NCBI RefSeq assembly: GCF_030272615.1
Contig: NC_081409.1
Coordinates: 650,102,468 to 650,166,467 of the forward strand
Origin: Cryptomeria japonica
Taxonomy: Eukaryota; Streptophyta; Pinopsida; Cupressales; Cupressaceae
Direction: 5' to 3'
Length of the DNA stretch: 64,000 nt
Below, one piece after another: positions 23,263 through 33,965 of the stretch. A program made the translations under genes and the position numbers. A model generated the notes under the pieces. The model worked only from the letters and a program-made list of their open reading frames with translations. It had not been told where the DNA came from and made no database searches. Each line of letters starts with the position of its first letter. Position 1 is the stretch's first letter.

Positions 23263-23920
23263 ATTAGCTAAATGGGTTATGATTCAAAGTGAGTTTGATA
23301 TCCAGTACACAGAACAATGAGCTATCAAAGGACATGTAATTGCAGATCAACTGGGAGAAGCACCATTACTAGACCAACAACCATTACAGGTAGAATTTCC
23401 AAACATGGATGTACTCACTATCACCCCCAAGCAATGGGCTCTATACTTTGATTGATCCTATACACAACATGAATCGAGTGCCGACATCCTGTTTGTCACT
23501 CTAGAGGGGCACACAATTCCAAGATCTTATAGACTAATGTTTCCATACACCAACAACATTGCTGAATACGAAGCTTTGGTAACAGGAATCAAGGTAGTTG
23601 TAAAATGGAGAATTGAAAAATTGAGAGTTTATGGGGATTCTTAATTAGTTATCAATTAGATCAATGATGACTATCAGACAAAGGATGATAAGCTAATACC
23701 TTAAAAGAGAATGGTGGATGACTTCAAAAAGTACTTTTTGCACATCACCTTTGAGAAAATTCCAAGATTGGACAAGAGAGCTTCCGATGCAATGGCCACT
23801 ATCACCTCACTTTTGCAAATACCAGATAAACAGAATTGTTATGAGTTCCTGGTAGAGCAATTGTTTTCCCCAACTTATGATAATTCTTCATCCCAAGTCA
23901 TCTATGCCCTAACCGGTTAA
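23263..23920 (+). pseudogene. Element D second (archaeal-type) RNase H, broken
   Basis: After a tether (FDIQYTEQ, then AIKGHVIADQLGEAP) comes a second RNase H: WALYFD, stop, SYTQHESSADILF (first Asp), YTNNIAEYEALV (Glu), LRVYGDS (Asp) and RASDAMATI (last Asp). All four acidic positions are visible, but stops interrupt at about 23278, 23454, 23642 and 23657. Two RNase H domains in tandem mark the Tat lineage. Confidence 0.82.
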
Positions 23921-25174
23921 GATTCACCTCTATACTGGAAAATCTATGATTATCTCAAAAATAATACTCTCCCACTCGACCTATCTCTCAACCAAAAACA
24001 CAACTTCATCTGCAAGTTGCCTGCTATACCTTAACTGCTGACACACTTTACCATCGAGGTCTAGATGGTACTCTACTTTGATGCCTCAATCGTAACGAAT
24101 CTGACTCTTCTTTACATGAGCTTCACAGAGGTATTTGCGATACGCATTCAAGTGGTCCTACTTTCGCCAAGAAACTTCTGAGAATGGGATATACTGGCTG
24201 ACAATGGAAAGAGAGTCCTATCAATTTTCCAAGAAATGTCCTAAATGTCAAATTCACGGTAACCTCATACATGCACCAGCATAGGAGTTGCAACCGTTCA
24301 CCACATCTTGGCCTTTCTATCAATGGGGACTTGATCTTGTAGGAAAGATTCATCCTTCCTCTTCAAATGGGCATAAGTTCATTATCACTGCACAAAGTAT
24401 TTCACCAAGTGGATCAAAGCAGTCCCGATGACCACCATAATTGGAAAACAAATCTCATCATTCATTCTCAACTATCTCATTTGCAGATATGGCATTCCTA
24501 GTTCCATCATCACAAATAACAAATGTCCTTTCAAGAATCAAGATGTGTGAGAACTATGCGAGCGATTCAAAATCCAACATTGCTTCTCCATACCATACGA
24601 CTCACAGGGGAATGGCCCGATACCATTAAAAAAAACAATCTTGAAAATTCTCAAGAAAATAGTAAATGATGTTGACAAGGATTGGCATGTACAACTCAAT
24701 CCGACACTTTGGGCCTACAGGACTAGTATCCGGACACCTACAGGGGCTACGCCATATTCATTGGTGTATGGTTTAGAAGCAATTATACCTCTTGAGATAG
24801 AAATCCCATCTCTTTGAGTATCTTTGAAGGGCCTCATACCATATGAGGAATATCGAGTAAGCAGGTTGCAGGAACTAGAGCTTCTTAATGAAAAATGACA
24901 ACGTGCCTATGATCATCTCAAGGCATATCAACAACAAATGTGCAGAAGCTATAATCACAAAGTCATCCCAAGATCTTTCAAAGTCGGTGATCTCATCCTC
25001 AAAGAAAATCTCAGAAATTTACAAGATCAAGAAAAGAAGGGGAAGTTTGAACCTAATTGGTTGGGACCCTTTGTCATCATATCAGCCTATGGATTAGGAG
25101 CATATCAGTTGTCAACTTCAGAAGGGGACATGATCGATGAACCAACCAACAACATCCATCTAAATAAGTTATAA
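23921..25174 (+). pseudogene. Element D integrase (gypsy), broken
   Basis: Frames change several times. Recognisable pieces align with E's integrase: the zinc-binding part is poorly kept near 24110-24260 (CPKCQIHGNL), the core has ICRYGIPSSIITNNKC where E has ITDNG, so the second catalytic Asp is Asn, and TRTPTGATPYSLVYGLEA follows. The C-terminal domain is open at 24938-25174 (RSFKVGDLILKENLR, KFEPNWLGPFVI, INHLNKL-like end). The stop at 25172 ends pol. Confidence 0.82.
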
Positions 25175-26229
25175 ACTTGAGTCTTCCAATGCACGGATCA
25201 AGCAAAAAAGGAAAAAAGGAAAAAAGGAAAAAAGGAAAAAAGAAAAAAGAAAAATAAAAAATAAAATCAGAAAATTACAAAAAAATGAAAAACATATCAA
25301 AAAGTACAATAAAAATAAGTGGTGAAAACCTGGCAACCGATGTTATTTGTCAGAGAGAATCTCCTCTATCTATTGGTACTCACATCATATCTTTAATCCA
25401 TTTGATCTAAGGCAATAGCCATCGCCAAACACTTATACAAGCAGAATTATCCCAGACATACTTAGCGTAATCATTGTCCTTGATTATCTAAACAATTATC
25501 CATATCATATCCCACCATGGCTTGGTGATCAACACATATATCCACATCGACAAATATCCGTAATTGGGGGCAAATTTCATCTCACTTTAGCATTCAGACA
25601 ACAAACAAGGATTGCAACATACTAGGGAAACCATTGTCAAAACTGCTCATCGGACTAGAAAACAGGATCATTATCCAATTGCAACTTCACACACACGATG
25701 GATGATTTTTCTGAATTATGATTTGTTTATATTTTGCATTAAGTTTTGACTATTTGTATGTTGATTTATGAATCATTAGATCTCCTGGGCTACTCAAGGA
25801 TGCATTGAGCTAGAGAAGCAACGAAGGAATATGATATTTTCTTTGATTTTTTTGTTTGTGAGGCAATCATTCGTATGGTACAAATTTGTCTTGAGACATG
25901 ATTGGAAACATATCATTGAAGATATTTTCCATTTTGCACATAAAAATGGGCAACTCGTCTATTTTATGCAAGCTACACTCAGGTCATCTTGGTTCAATTA
26001 TACCTCGACATTTGTGTCATCTTGCAATATCAAACATCCATGTAAGTTTTACTCAGGTCATTATGGTTCAATTATATGAAGAATGCTTGTATTAACTTTC
26101 AACATATCAAAAGCTCAATGATGACAAAAAGAGCACAAACAAGTGACTAAACAGGAATGACAACGGCATAATTAAAGTGATCATTTAGTTGCATATCATT
26201 TTAAAACTTGCATTTAGTTGCATATCATT
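25175..26229 (+). other. Element D 3' untranslated region, first part
   Basis: AT-rich, no gene. It opens with a GGAAAAAA microsatellite-like run (25205-25262) and the phrase GGTGAAAACCTGGCAA (25321-25336), also present after E's pol (41411). A pair of short imperfect repeats around 25970-26090 (CTCAGGTCAT...GGTTCAATTATA) has a counterpart in E near 42460-42560. Confidence 0.6.
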
Positions 26230-26460
26230 TTAATCTTGCATTAGTCTCATATCTCATTATCATTATCATAGATCTCATTTTCAAGATACATCTCACATCA
26301 TTATCATTATCATACATCTCATTTTCATTATCATACATCTCATTTTGAAGATACATCTCACATCAATATCATTATCATACATCTCATTTTCAAGATACAT
26401 CTCACATCATTATCATTATCATACATCTCATTTTTAAGATACATCTCACAAATCATAACA
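26230..26460. repeat. 44-bp tandem repeat in element D 3' region
   Basis: Four imperfect copies of a 44-bp unit beginning ATCTCATTTT, at 26272, 26337, 26381 and 26425; the first spacing is 65 bp because of an extra 21-bp internal duplication. Rich in CAT and TCATTA triplets. Confidence 0.8.
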
Positions 26461-26798
26461 TTCAGATAACATCACATCTCATTTCAAAATAAACACAACA
26501 ATACATCATCACATTATCACCCATTCCATTATAAATCATGCATTCACATCATCATATAATAATCAAAATCAAAAGATCAAGAACATCATTATTATCTAAG
26601 CATCTAATCATCCTCATAGAATCATCATATCAAAACATAATGCATATTATAAATCATTCATCACCAATAACATATCACATGTGGATCAGAGAAAATCAGT
26701 GTCATTTATATATATCTCAAAAATGGTCGAAATGTACAAGGGATATCATGTCTGTCAAAATATAATAAAAGTGATAAAAAACAATAGAGACAGGTATC

Positions 26799-28730
26799 TC
26801 AGGTATGACTATCTCTTGAGGCAGACAGTCTAGCAGCAGATGTACCAACTCCCGGATCTCCACTAGATGGATCACGTTGGGCAGGCCCCGTAACACCTAT
26901 GCTCTCTATTCTCGTATGGCTACGACCAGATCGAGTAGACACCACTGCAACATAGAGAGGAGCTCTATGATCTCAAGGGACCACCTCCTCGTATAAATGC
27001 CTATAATACTTGGCCTCCTTGGTTGAGTACTGTATCTCTCTCAGTGTGTCCCAAAATGGGGCACCGATCGAGACTCTCTCTAACCTATCAGCAAGGGCCT
27101 CTTCTTGTACCTGGTGCTCTACTGTTGTATCCTGCTCTACTTGTAGCTACATAATCTGTTGCTGTAGTGGTAACACCTGTACCTGTAGCTCCTGCACCGA
27201 GACCTGTAGCACTCTGATCTGAGAATCTTGTCGATGGGTGGGCACCCTGATCTGAACAGGTACCTGTGTCATGGTCCCACCCCCACCTGTCCCTATTCAA
27301 GGCATTGGTGGAGGTAGAATGTCAAATATCCTCCTCTAGGTAGGTCGCCTATCATCCTCTATCCCTCCCACAAGGGCTAACACCGCACCTAGCCTCCCAC
27401 CTCCACCCACACCAAGAATGAGACCTCCTCTACCATCTCCACCTCTATCTTCACCTCCACCTCTATCACCACCTCTAGCTCCTCGTCCACCTCTATCTCC
27501 TCCACCTCCTCTACCTCCTCCTCCTCCACAACCTCCATCTCCTCCACCACCGCCTCCACCTCCCTCTCCTACCTCCTCTCCCTCATCCTCCTCTCTTCGT
27601 ATAGCTCCCCCTCGCCTTTGTTTCTGCTCCCCATAATCATCAAAAGTTGGAAACAACTCTGCCATATCAGATATACGTGTCATGACATGTGCCACAAAGT
27701 AGGTGGAGAACTCCTCCGTCATCCCAATATCCACGACCTTGGCTCCATAATCCCAGATTTGTCTCTCCAGGGGAATGTACTCATCAACAGCTGCTCCGCT
27801 ATCTAGGATCGGTCCCCACTTTGACACATCTTGTTGCCAACGAGCACACAAATAGGCTCCTTGTGGCATACCCTATTGTATACCATACTGCCGATGAACG
27901 CAACTGTGCAAGAATCACTCAATAATAAAGGACATCCTCCCAATCAAGTACCTCGACATGTACACATAAGACATCTCTAAATGACCATATCGATATCATC
28001 CAACGTCCTCTACCAATGCTCTAGTTTGCCCAGCTTCCACTGGACAACTACACCTGTATACCCATAAGCATATGCCCGACCAACTGGCCTATCCCTATCT
28101 GCAAGTGGTCTCGACATTGGTATATGCTCCCAGGCCCATACCTGTAACAATGTCACCCCGACTGATAGACTAGTACATCCCAGATATACTATCTAGTGAA
28201 GCTCTCTGTATAGATGGGCCAAGATGCAAGAGTCCCATGCAAACCTGCTTCCCTGTGTCATCATGTCCTCCAGAACCAATCCCCATCCAATGGCTAGTCC
28301 CTTCGACCTACGATCGGGACGTAGGAAGCCACCAATGAAACCTACTAATACTAAAGGCAGCGAAGCATAACCTAAATCCAAAAAATCCTACCACGGGATC
28401 TCGTAGCCACTAATCTCTTCATCCTAAAAGATATGGCAAAGAGCTTCTATGCCACCCTACTCGGTTTGCTCATAAGGTAGTAAACCCCAACCACAGGAAT
28501 CCACAAAATCTGATAATAGTCCTCTAGCTTAACTGTCATCTCACTGGTCGCCAAATGAAAGGTGTTTGTGTCACTATGCCACCTCTCTACCAATGCTGTC
28601 AGTAACCCATGGTTAATGATATACCAGGGCATGTCTAACAAAGATGATAACCCACATCTCTCAATCACATCTATATCAGTTTGTGACAAACATGGGATAA
28701 GTGTCTATGGCCTCAAAAATTGCTCTTGAG
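26799..28730 (-). pseudogene. Antisense plant mobile domain (PMD) frame in element D
   Basis: The minus strand carries a decayed PMD-type protein of about 640 codons. Near the start: GLSSLLDMPWYIINHGLLT, ALVERWHSDTNTFHL and EMTVKLEDYYQILWIPVVG, the hallmark of PMD proteins. Then RPDRRSKGLAIGWGLVLEDM, AWDSCILAHLYREL and TLLQVWAWEHIP. After 27869 follow a TFDDYGE stretch, a Gly/Arg/Asp-rich low-complexity run (about 27420-27600) and a Gln/Leu/Val-rich coiled coil (about 27000-27260). It ends at a TGA at 26799-26801. Many stops and frameshifts. PMD proteins of plants act in silencing and development, and transposons have captured the domain repeatedly. Here it sits antisense between pol and the 3' LTR, where extra antisense frames are known in Tat-type elements. 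Confidence 0.78.
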
Positions 28731-28889
28731 ACTGGAGAACGCCAAGATTTGCTTGCAAATCAACACATATCCATCATCAGTTCTCAAATCCATCCAATCT
28801 ATAAAAAACACAAATCACCTTACAAATGGGAATCGCATCAAAAATCACATCAGAAACATATTCACATCATGTCAATTAATCAATCAGTG

Positions 28890-29300
28890 CATCATATCAG
28901 ATCCATATCGAAAATTAGATCCATATCAAAAATCAGACCCATATCAAAATCAAACCCATATCGAAATCAAGGACCCATATCAAAATCAAAGACCCATATC
29001 GAAATCAAATCCATATCAAAAATCAGAATCCATATCGAAATCAAAGACCCATCAAAATCAAATCCATATCGAAAATCAAAATCCATATCGAAAATCAAGA
29101 CCCATATAAAAAATCAGACCCATATCGAAAATCAGACCCATATCGAAATCAAGACCCATATCGAAAATCATACCCATATCAAAATCAAAGACCCATATTG
29201 AAATCAAAGACCCATATCAAAATCAAGACTCATATCGAAATCAAGACCCATATCGAAAATCAGACCCGTATCAAATTTAAGACTCAAATCAACTCAATAA
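28890..29300. repeat. Short tandem array (CCCATATCRAAATCA type)
   Basis: More than 20 imperfect copies of a 15-20 bp unit around CCCATATCGAAAATCA, mixing CGAAA and AAAA variants. It lies between the antisense PMD frame start and the site of element E. Open frames here are a by-product of the repeat. Confidence 0.85.
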
Positions 29301-29508
29301 TCCATATCGAAAAACAATTCATATTGCAACAAGAGCCATATATCAAACACAAACTCATATTGTAATCCAACATCATATCAAAATCATACATCATCACAAA
29401 ACAGGACTCCCATCGGATCATGAACACAATCAGACCAATCAATGAACCCATATCGATATCTACACAACCTATCTAATCTGTTTGACTCACAACGCATTTT
29501 TCACAACA

Positions 29509-29513
29509 CTTTT
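29509..29513. repeat. Target site duplication of element E (left copy)
   Basis: CTTTT directly before the LTR TG, repeated at 45297-45301. The sequence is low-complexity, so some chance agreement is possible, but both positions fit the LTR ends exactly. Confidence 0.82.
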
Positions 29514-29689
29514 TGTAGTCACATAAATCTGTCCACTTAATTAAATGAATATTTAGTATTTATTTGATTATTTAACCATCAATCAATAATTAATTAAATT
29601 AATATTTAATTAATTCATTTTAACCCTCTTCTCCTATTAATTAAATAAATTATTCAATTTATTTGATTTAATTCACTTAACCAAATTCA

Positions 29690-30320
29690 GACCATTAATT
29701 AAATAAATAAATCATATTTGTTTAATTAAATCTTCTCTCACATTTAAATAAATTAATATTTATTTAAAACCCCCAAAATCTCATCTCTCACATTTAAATA
29801 AATTAACATTTATTTAAATCACCTTTATCCTCCACCCACTTGCATTTTCCTACAAATGCAAGTTGCACAACTATTTTAAATAAATCATTTATTTAAATCA
29901 CCTTTATCCTCCACCCACTTGCATTTTCCTACAAAAGCAAGTTGCACAACTATTTTAAATAAATCATTTATTTAAATCACCTTTATCCTCCACCCACTTG
30001 CATTTTCCTACAAATACAAGTTGCACAACTATTTTAAATAAATTATTTATTTAAAATCCTATTTATCTTCACCCACTTGAAACCTTTAATGGTTTCCCTT
30101 AAATTCTTCAAACTTGATGGCTTTAAAGTCTTCAAACTTAATGGTTTCCCTTAAAGTCTTCTTAAGACTTTAATGGTTTTCCTTAAAGTCTTCAAGCCTT
30201 TAATGGTTTCCCTCAAAGTCTTCAAGCATTTTAATGCTTTATCTTCCTTTTTCTCATTTAAATAAATTAATATTTATTTGAATATTTACCCAAATGCAAA
30301 TTACACCATTTAATTGAAAT
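29690..30320. repeat. AT-rich palindrome cluster in element E LTR
   Basis: Repeated inverted repeats such as TTTAAATAAATTAATATTTA followed by TTTAAA, and ATTTAAATAAATTAACATTT, at about 29742, 29790, 29876, 29955, 30033 and 30260. Each could form a hairpin. The 3' LTR has the same cluster. Confidence 0.7.
29822..30058. repeat. Three 79-bp tandem units in element E 5' LTR
   Basis: Units start with CCTTTATCCTCCACCC at 29822, 29901 and 29980. The 3' LTR has only two (43928 and 44007), which accounts for 79 of the 80 bp length difference between the LTRs. Confidence 0.92.
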
Positions 30321-30864
30321 AAATGATTTTATTTTAATTGAAAATACCAAAATTCCTCCCACTTGCATTTTCCTACAAAATCCACTTGCATGCCTACACC
30401 CCTTTTAGATTCTTCTAAACCTTTCCTAATTAACCTAATCCATCCCCTAAATATTGTCACATTTCTAAGCAAATTGGAGTCACTTCTCAAAGACTCCAAA
30501 GTCTTTGAAAAGCAATTAATGCTTTGTGTGTTTAACAAATTAACCTCTAAAGTCTTCCAAACCACTTATGGCTCTTACATGACCATTAATGGTTAATTCC
30601 ACTTGCACCCATGGTTAAGGACTTTGACCCCTAACTTAACCCTCATGTAACCCATGTGTCTCTTCAAACCATTTATTCCTTTGACTAGGGTAACCATCAT
30701 GTCCCCTCAAGCATTTAATGCTGCTTATCTCTCCTCTCAAGCCTCCTCATGGTGACACTTGTCAACATGGGATTGGGTTGAAAGTCTCACATGGATTGAA
30801 TATCTTTCAATCCTAACCCTTGTTAAGATTTCTCAATCTTAACCCTTCATTTCCCCATTTCTTC

Positions 30865-30872
30865 TATAAATA
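30865..30872 (+). promoter_or_regulatory. Probable TATA box of element E 5' LTR
   Basis: TATAAATA in CTTCTATAAATAGAACCC, about 400 bp before the LTR end, conserved in the 3' LTR (44891) and in D's LTR (47147). Transcription would start about 30 bp downstream. Confidence 0.7.
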
Positions 30873-31272
30873 GAACCCTTCTCCTCAAGCAAAGAAGAAA
30901 GCATTAGAGTATTATTGTTATACTGGCATTAACATAGAGCTTTCTCATAACATCACTATCTACACTTGCATAGCATTTGCTTATCATATTCAACCATCTT
31001 GAATCTCCATATGGCATCCATGGCTAGTGCTAAAAGCTGAGAGCTACACTCATTTGGGACTTGGAGAGGAGAGGAACAAGGGAGGAGCAACTATGAGCAT
31101 CTTGATTAGCTATTTTATTCTATGTTTATATGCTTTCTATTTCATGCTTAATATCTCTCTTGATATGCTTGTTTAGGATAATCTTTTGTTGCTAACACTA
31201 ACATTTGTTTCTTGTGCTCTTGTGTGTGTTGCCATCAAACAGATTTTCTAATCCTTTTTGCAGAGCATCATT

Positions 31273-31290
31273 TGGTGAACCCGATGTGAA
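31273..31290 (+). other. Element E primer binding site
   Basis: TGGTGAACCCGATGTGAA begins two bases after the LTR CA. Position and TGG start fit a primer site; I could not assign the tRNA. Confidence 0.65.
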
Positions 31291-33965
31291 TCCAAATACC
31301 AAAAAGATCAAGTTTTTTTTAAACCAATAACATGTTTGAATATTGAAAATGTCACACAGGTTGTGCTTTTGACACTGTTTTGGTGCATTTGACATTATTT
31401 TGGTGCTATTCACCCTATTTCAGTGCTTTTGTCTTCTCTGTCTTTCCCTTTCTTTTAGCGCGTTTGTGTTAAATAGCACCTTTGTTCAAACGCAGACTAG
31501 CGCTATTGTAACAGAACGTTGTACAAATCACCTTGTAACCAAAAATAAATAAAAAATTAGGCTTGTAGAAGCCCACCAAATAGGTGGATTTTACTAACTA
31601 TTTTTCTCTTTTGTGCAGATTTAAATTAGATTAAAAAGTAGATTTATATTTTTTACTAACTTGTTTTTGAAGTTGGTTTTAAAAATGAATTCAATTTTTA
31701 TTTTGGTTTAAAATTAACTTCACATTTCAAATTTGGGCTTTTAAAAAAGAATTACACATTTGTTTGGGGCTCTTAAAAAGAATTTCATTGTTCCAAGATA
31801 AAAAGAACCACAAACTTATACAAAACAACTTTATTTCTTGCAAGTTAGGAAACAAATTTTTCGTTTTGGTGCTTAAAATCAACAAAACAAAATTTATTTT
31901 CTTGCATCAACTTAAAAGAAATTTACAATCAACACGTTGTTTTGGGAAATCTAAAAAGAACAAGCCATTTTTCCTTCAAGCTCAAAAACAATTTTACTTC
32001 AAGCAAGACGTGTTTTCAATTCAGTTGACTAGGATTTCAAAGTTCCTAGTTTACAAAATATTTTGCCTTTGAAGTTAAAAAGAACACCATGACTGTTGGA
32101 GCAACATCTCCAAATAGTTAGATCACATTTCAATGACAGATTAAAAAGAACAAGTGTTTTTCGTGCTTGGCACACTTGTGCAAAGAGTTGGTCGAGTGGT
32201 CCTACTTCTAACACACACTATCCTCTCCCTTGGCTTTCGTGGTCCTAGGTGCAAGAGAAAAGTGTTAGTAACACTCAAAATTTTGTCTTTTTGAGAGAGG
32301 CCTGCCAAGAGACACATCACTCTTGGGAACGACCTTACGTGGTAAATCCTTCGAGCCGCTATAGAAATCAGGTGAGAGCGAAAGTTGTAGCCTTGGGTAT
32401 AGCTGTTCCTACAGTGTAACTGGCCGAAAGGACAAATGGGCCCCACCACTAGTTACAAGGCTCTTAAGTGAGTCACTACAGAATGAACTTATGTCCAAAA
32501 ACATCGAACATGACTAAACACCTTTAAGTAGTAGCCCACCCGTTCTATTGATTGAGGATATTTGCGATATAATTTAGTGCAAGAGCATAGATGGTTTTGC
32601 TCCCAAGATACTCACCATACATATTTCCTTGAGTAGAAACATAGCTTTTTGAAAGGTCACTTGTGGCTTGATAAAAGTGGTGACTCCCCCATCATAGGGA
32701 TCATCTATTTGTTATGCTCGTGCAAGACTTAGTATATCACATCCTTACCTGCCACAGCGGGATTCATAAGGTATGTAGTACCAAAGTCGAAGAAATATCA
32801 AGATGTGGGCTAAATTTATCACAACTGGCCATTTGACCTTAGGGATAAAAAGTGTTTGAAGTGTGTTTGTTTTAGTCAAGACCAAGTACAAATTGAGCCG
32901 ACTTCAGGCTTTGGAAATACACCTTAAAATACATCTAAAGGAAGGGCCATATAAAATTCCAAGGATTGGGTTGATCTAGACCCATACTCATTTGTGCCTT
33001 TGAGGTAACATTCTTGTGTTTGTGTGCTTGTTTTGTTTTCTTGTCAAAGAAACATCCAAAAGAAAATCACTTTCCAAAACAAAGTATTCATCCAACCAAA
33101 CACATCAAAAACAAAGTACAAACAAACAAAGAGTCAAACTTTATGACCATTCTTCACATCTTGCGAAAGAAGAAGCGTCATCAGAATATCAACTTGAAAA
33201 GAAGACCATTAAGCTCAAAGGCTTTGATCAAAAGGAGGAAATTCTTCTATATAAATAGACAAATCTTTGTCTCACATAGAGTCTTTCTGCATCACATGTG
33301 TCTCTACCTTCAAGGCAAAACAAACGAATTTGATTCCGAATCATTGAACCGCAGAGCTTTTATGCAATATAGAGCTCTGAGTTATCACAAAAACCAAGGA
33401 GGTAAGATTAATCCCAACTTCTTCCCAAATGTCTATATCACATACAACATAGCTCGAGAAATACCACCAACACCTGAAAGAGAAGAGGTAGAGTTTGTCC
33501 CATTTGTGACACAAAGTTTTTATTGAAGTTAAAAACATTTCATTATCTCACTCATACATCATCACTTCATCATCAATCCATCCCAACTCTCAAAACATTA
33601 AGAGGTTCTTATCCCAAGTTCTCTTCTTAGATATTGCTTGAATCAAATGCATCACATCACTTTTTAGATTGTTTCTACATCTAGGATAAGCTCATCCTAA
33701 GAGACACATCTACGCAGGTTAAAACTAGTTCATGAGTGAATCCTCTCATTACTGGGTAGTTCAATCTGTAACACATCTCAGATTTCTTTACACCTTATCA
33801 CATCAAAACTTATCAAACAAACAAGCAATTCAAAGAAGGAATTTCGGTTACATCCACCTTAAAAGTGCTAGAGATCCACATACAACACAATTCACCAAAC
33901 ATTAAATTTTCATCAAAAACTCATCTTCATTTTTACTCAACTTCAACAAAGACTCCTAAAGCAAA
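31291..33965 (+). other. Element E long leader between primer site and gag
   Basis: 2.7 kb without recognisable domain. Most is AT-rich, but about 32165-32460 is less so, with blocks such as CCTGCCAAGAGACACATC and GGACAAATGGGCCCCACC. One frame of 170 codons (33014-33526, very basic) could be a relic of the extra ORF that some Tat elements carry before gag, or chance. A long structured leader is usual for Tat elements. Confidence 0.55.

Larger units (their letters stand above)
29514..31270 (+). repeat. Element E 5' LTR
   Basis: 1757 bp from TGTAGTCACATAAATC to GCAGAGCATCA. It contains AT-rich palindromes, three 79-bp repeats, a run of TTTAATGGTTTCCCTTAAAG-like repeats (30090-30230) and a TATA box. 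An open stretch (30363-30596) recurs in the other LTR and is not a gene. Confidence 0.93.

Noticed and set aside
27418-27636. Pro-rich open frame on the plus strand
   Set aside because: It is the complement of the Gly/Arg-rich low-complexity run of the antisense PMD frame; no independent motif.
28701-29201. 166-codon frame with repeated HIEIK-like residues
   Set aside because: Translation of the CCCATATC tandem array; open in several frames because the repeat lacks stops.
26230-29300. Tandem arrays considered as a CRISPR-like array
   Set aside because: Units are short and contiguous with no unique spacers, and the context is a plant retrotransposon.
30363-30596. 77-codon open frame in E's LTR, seen again at 44389-44622
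   Set aside because: Repeated only because both LTRs are copies; both strands are open by chance in this AT-rich region and no motif is present.
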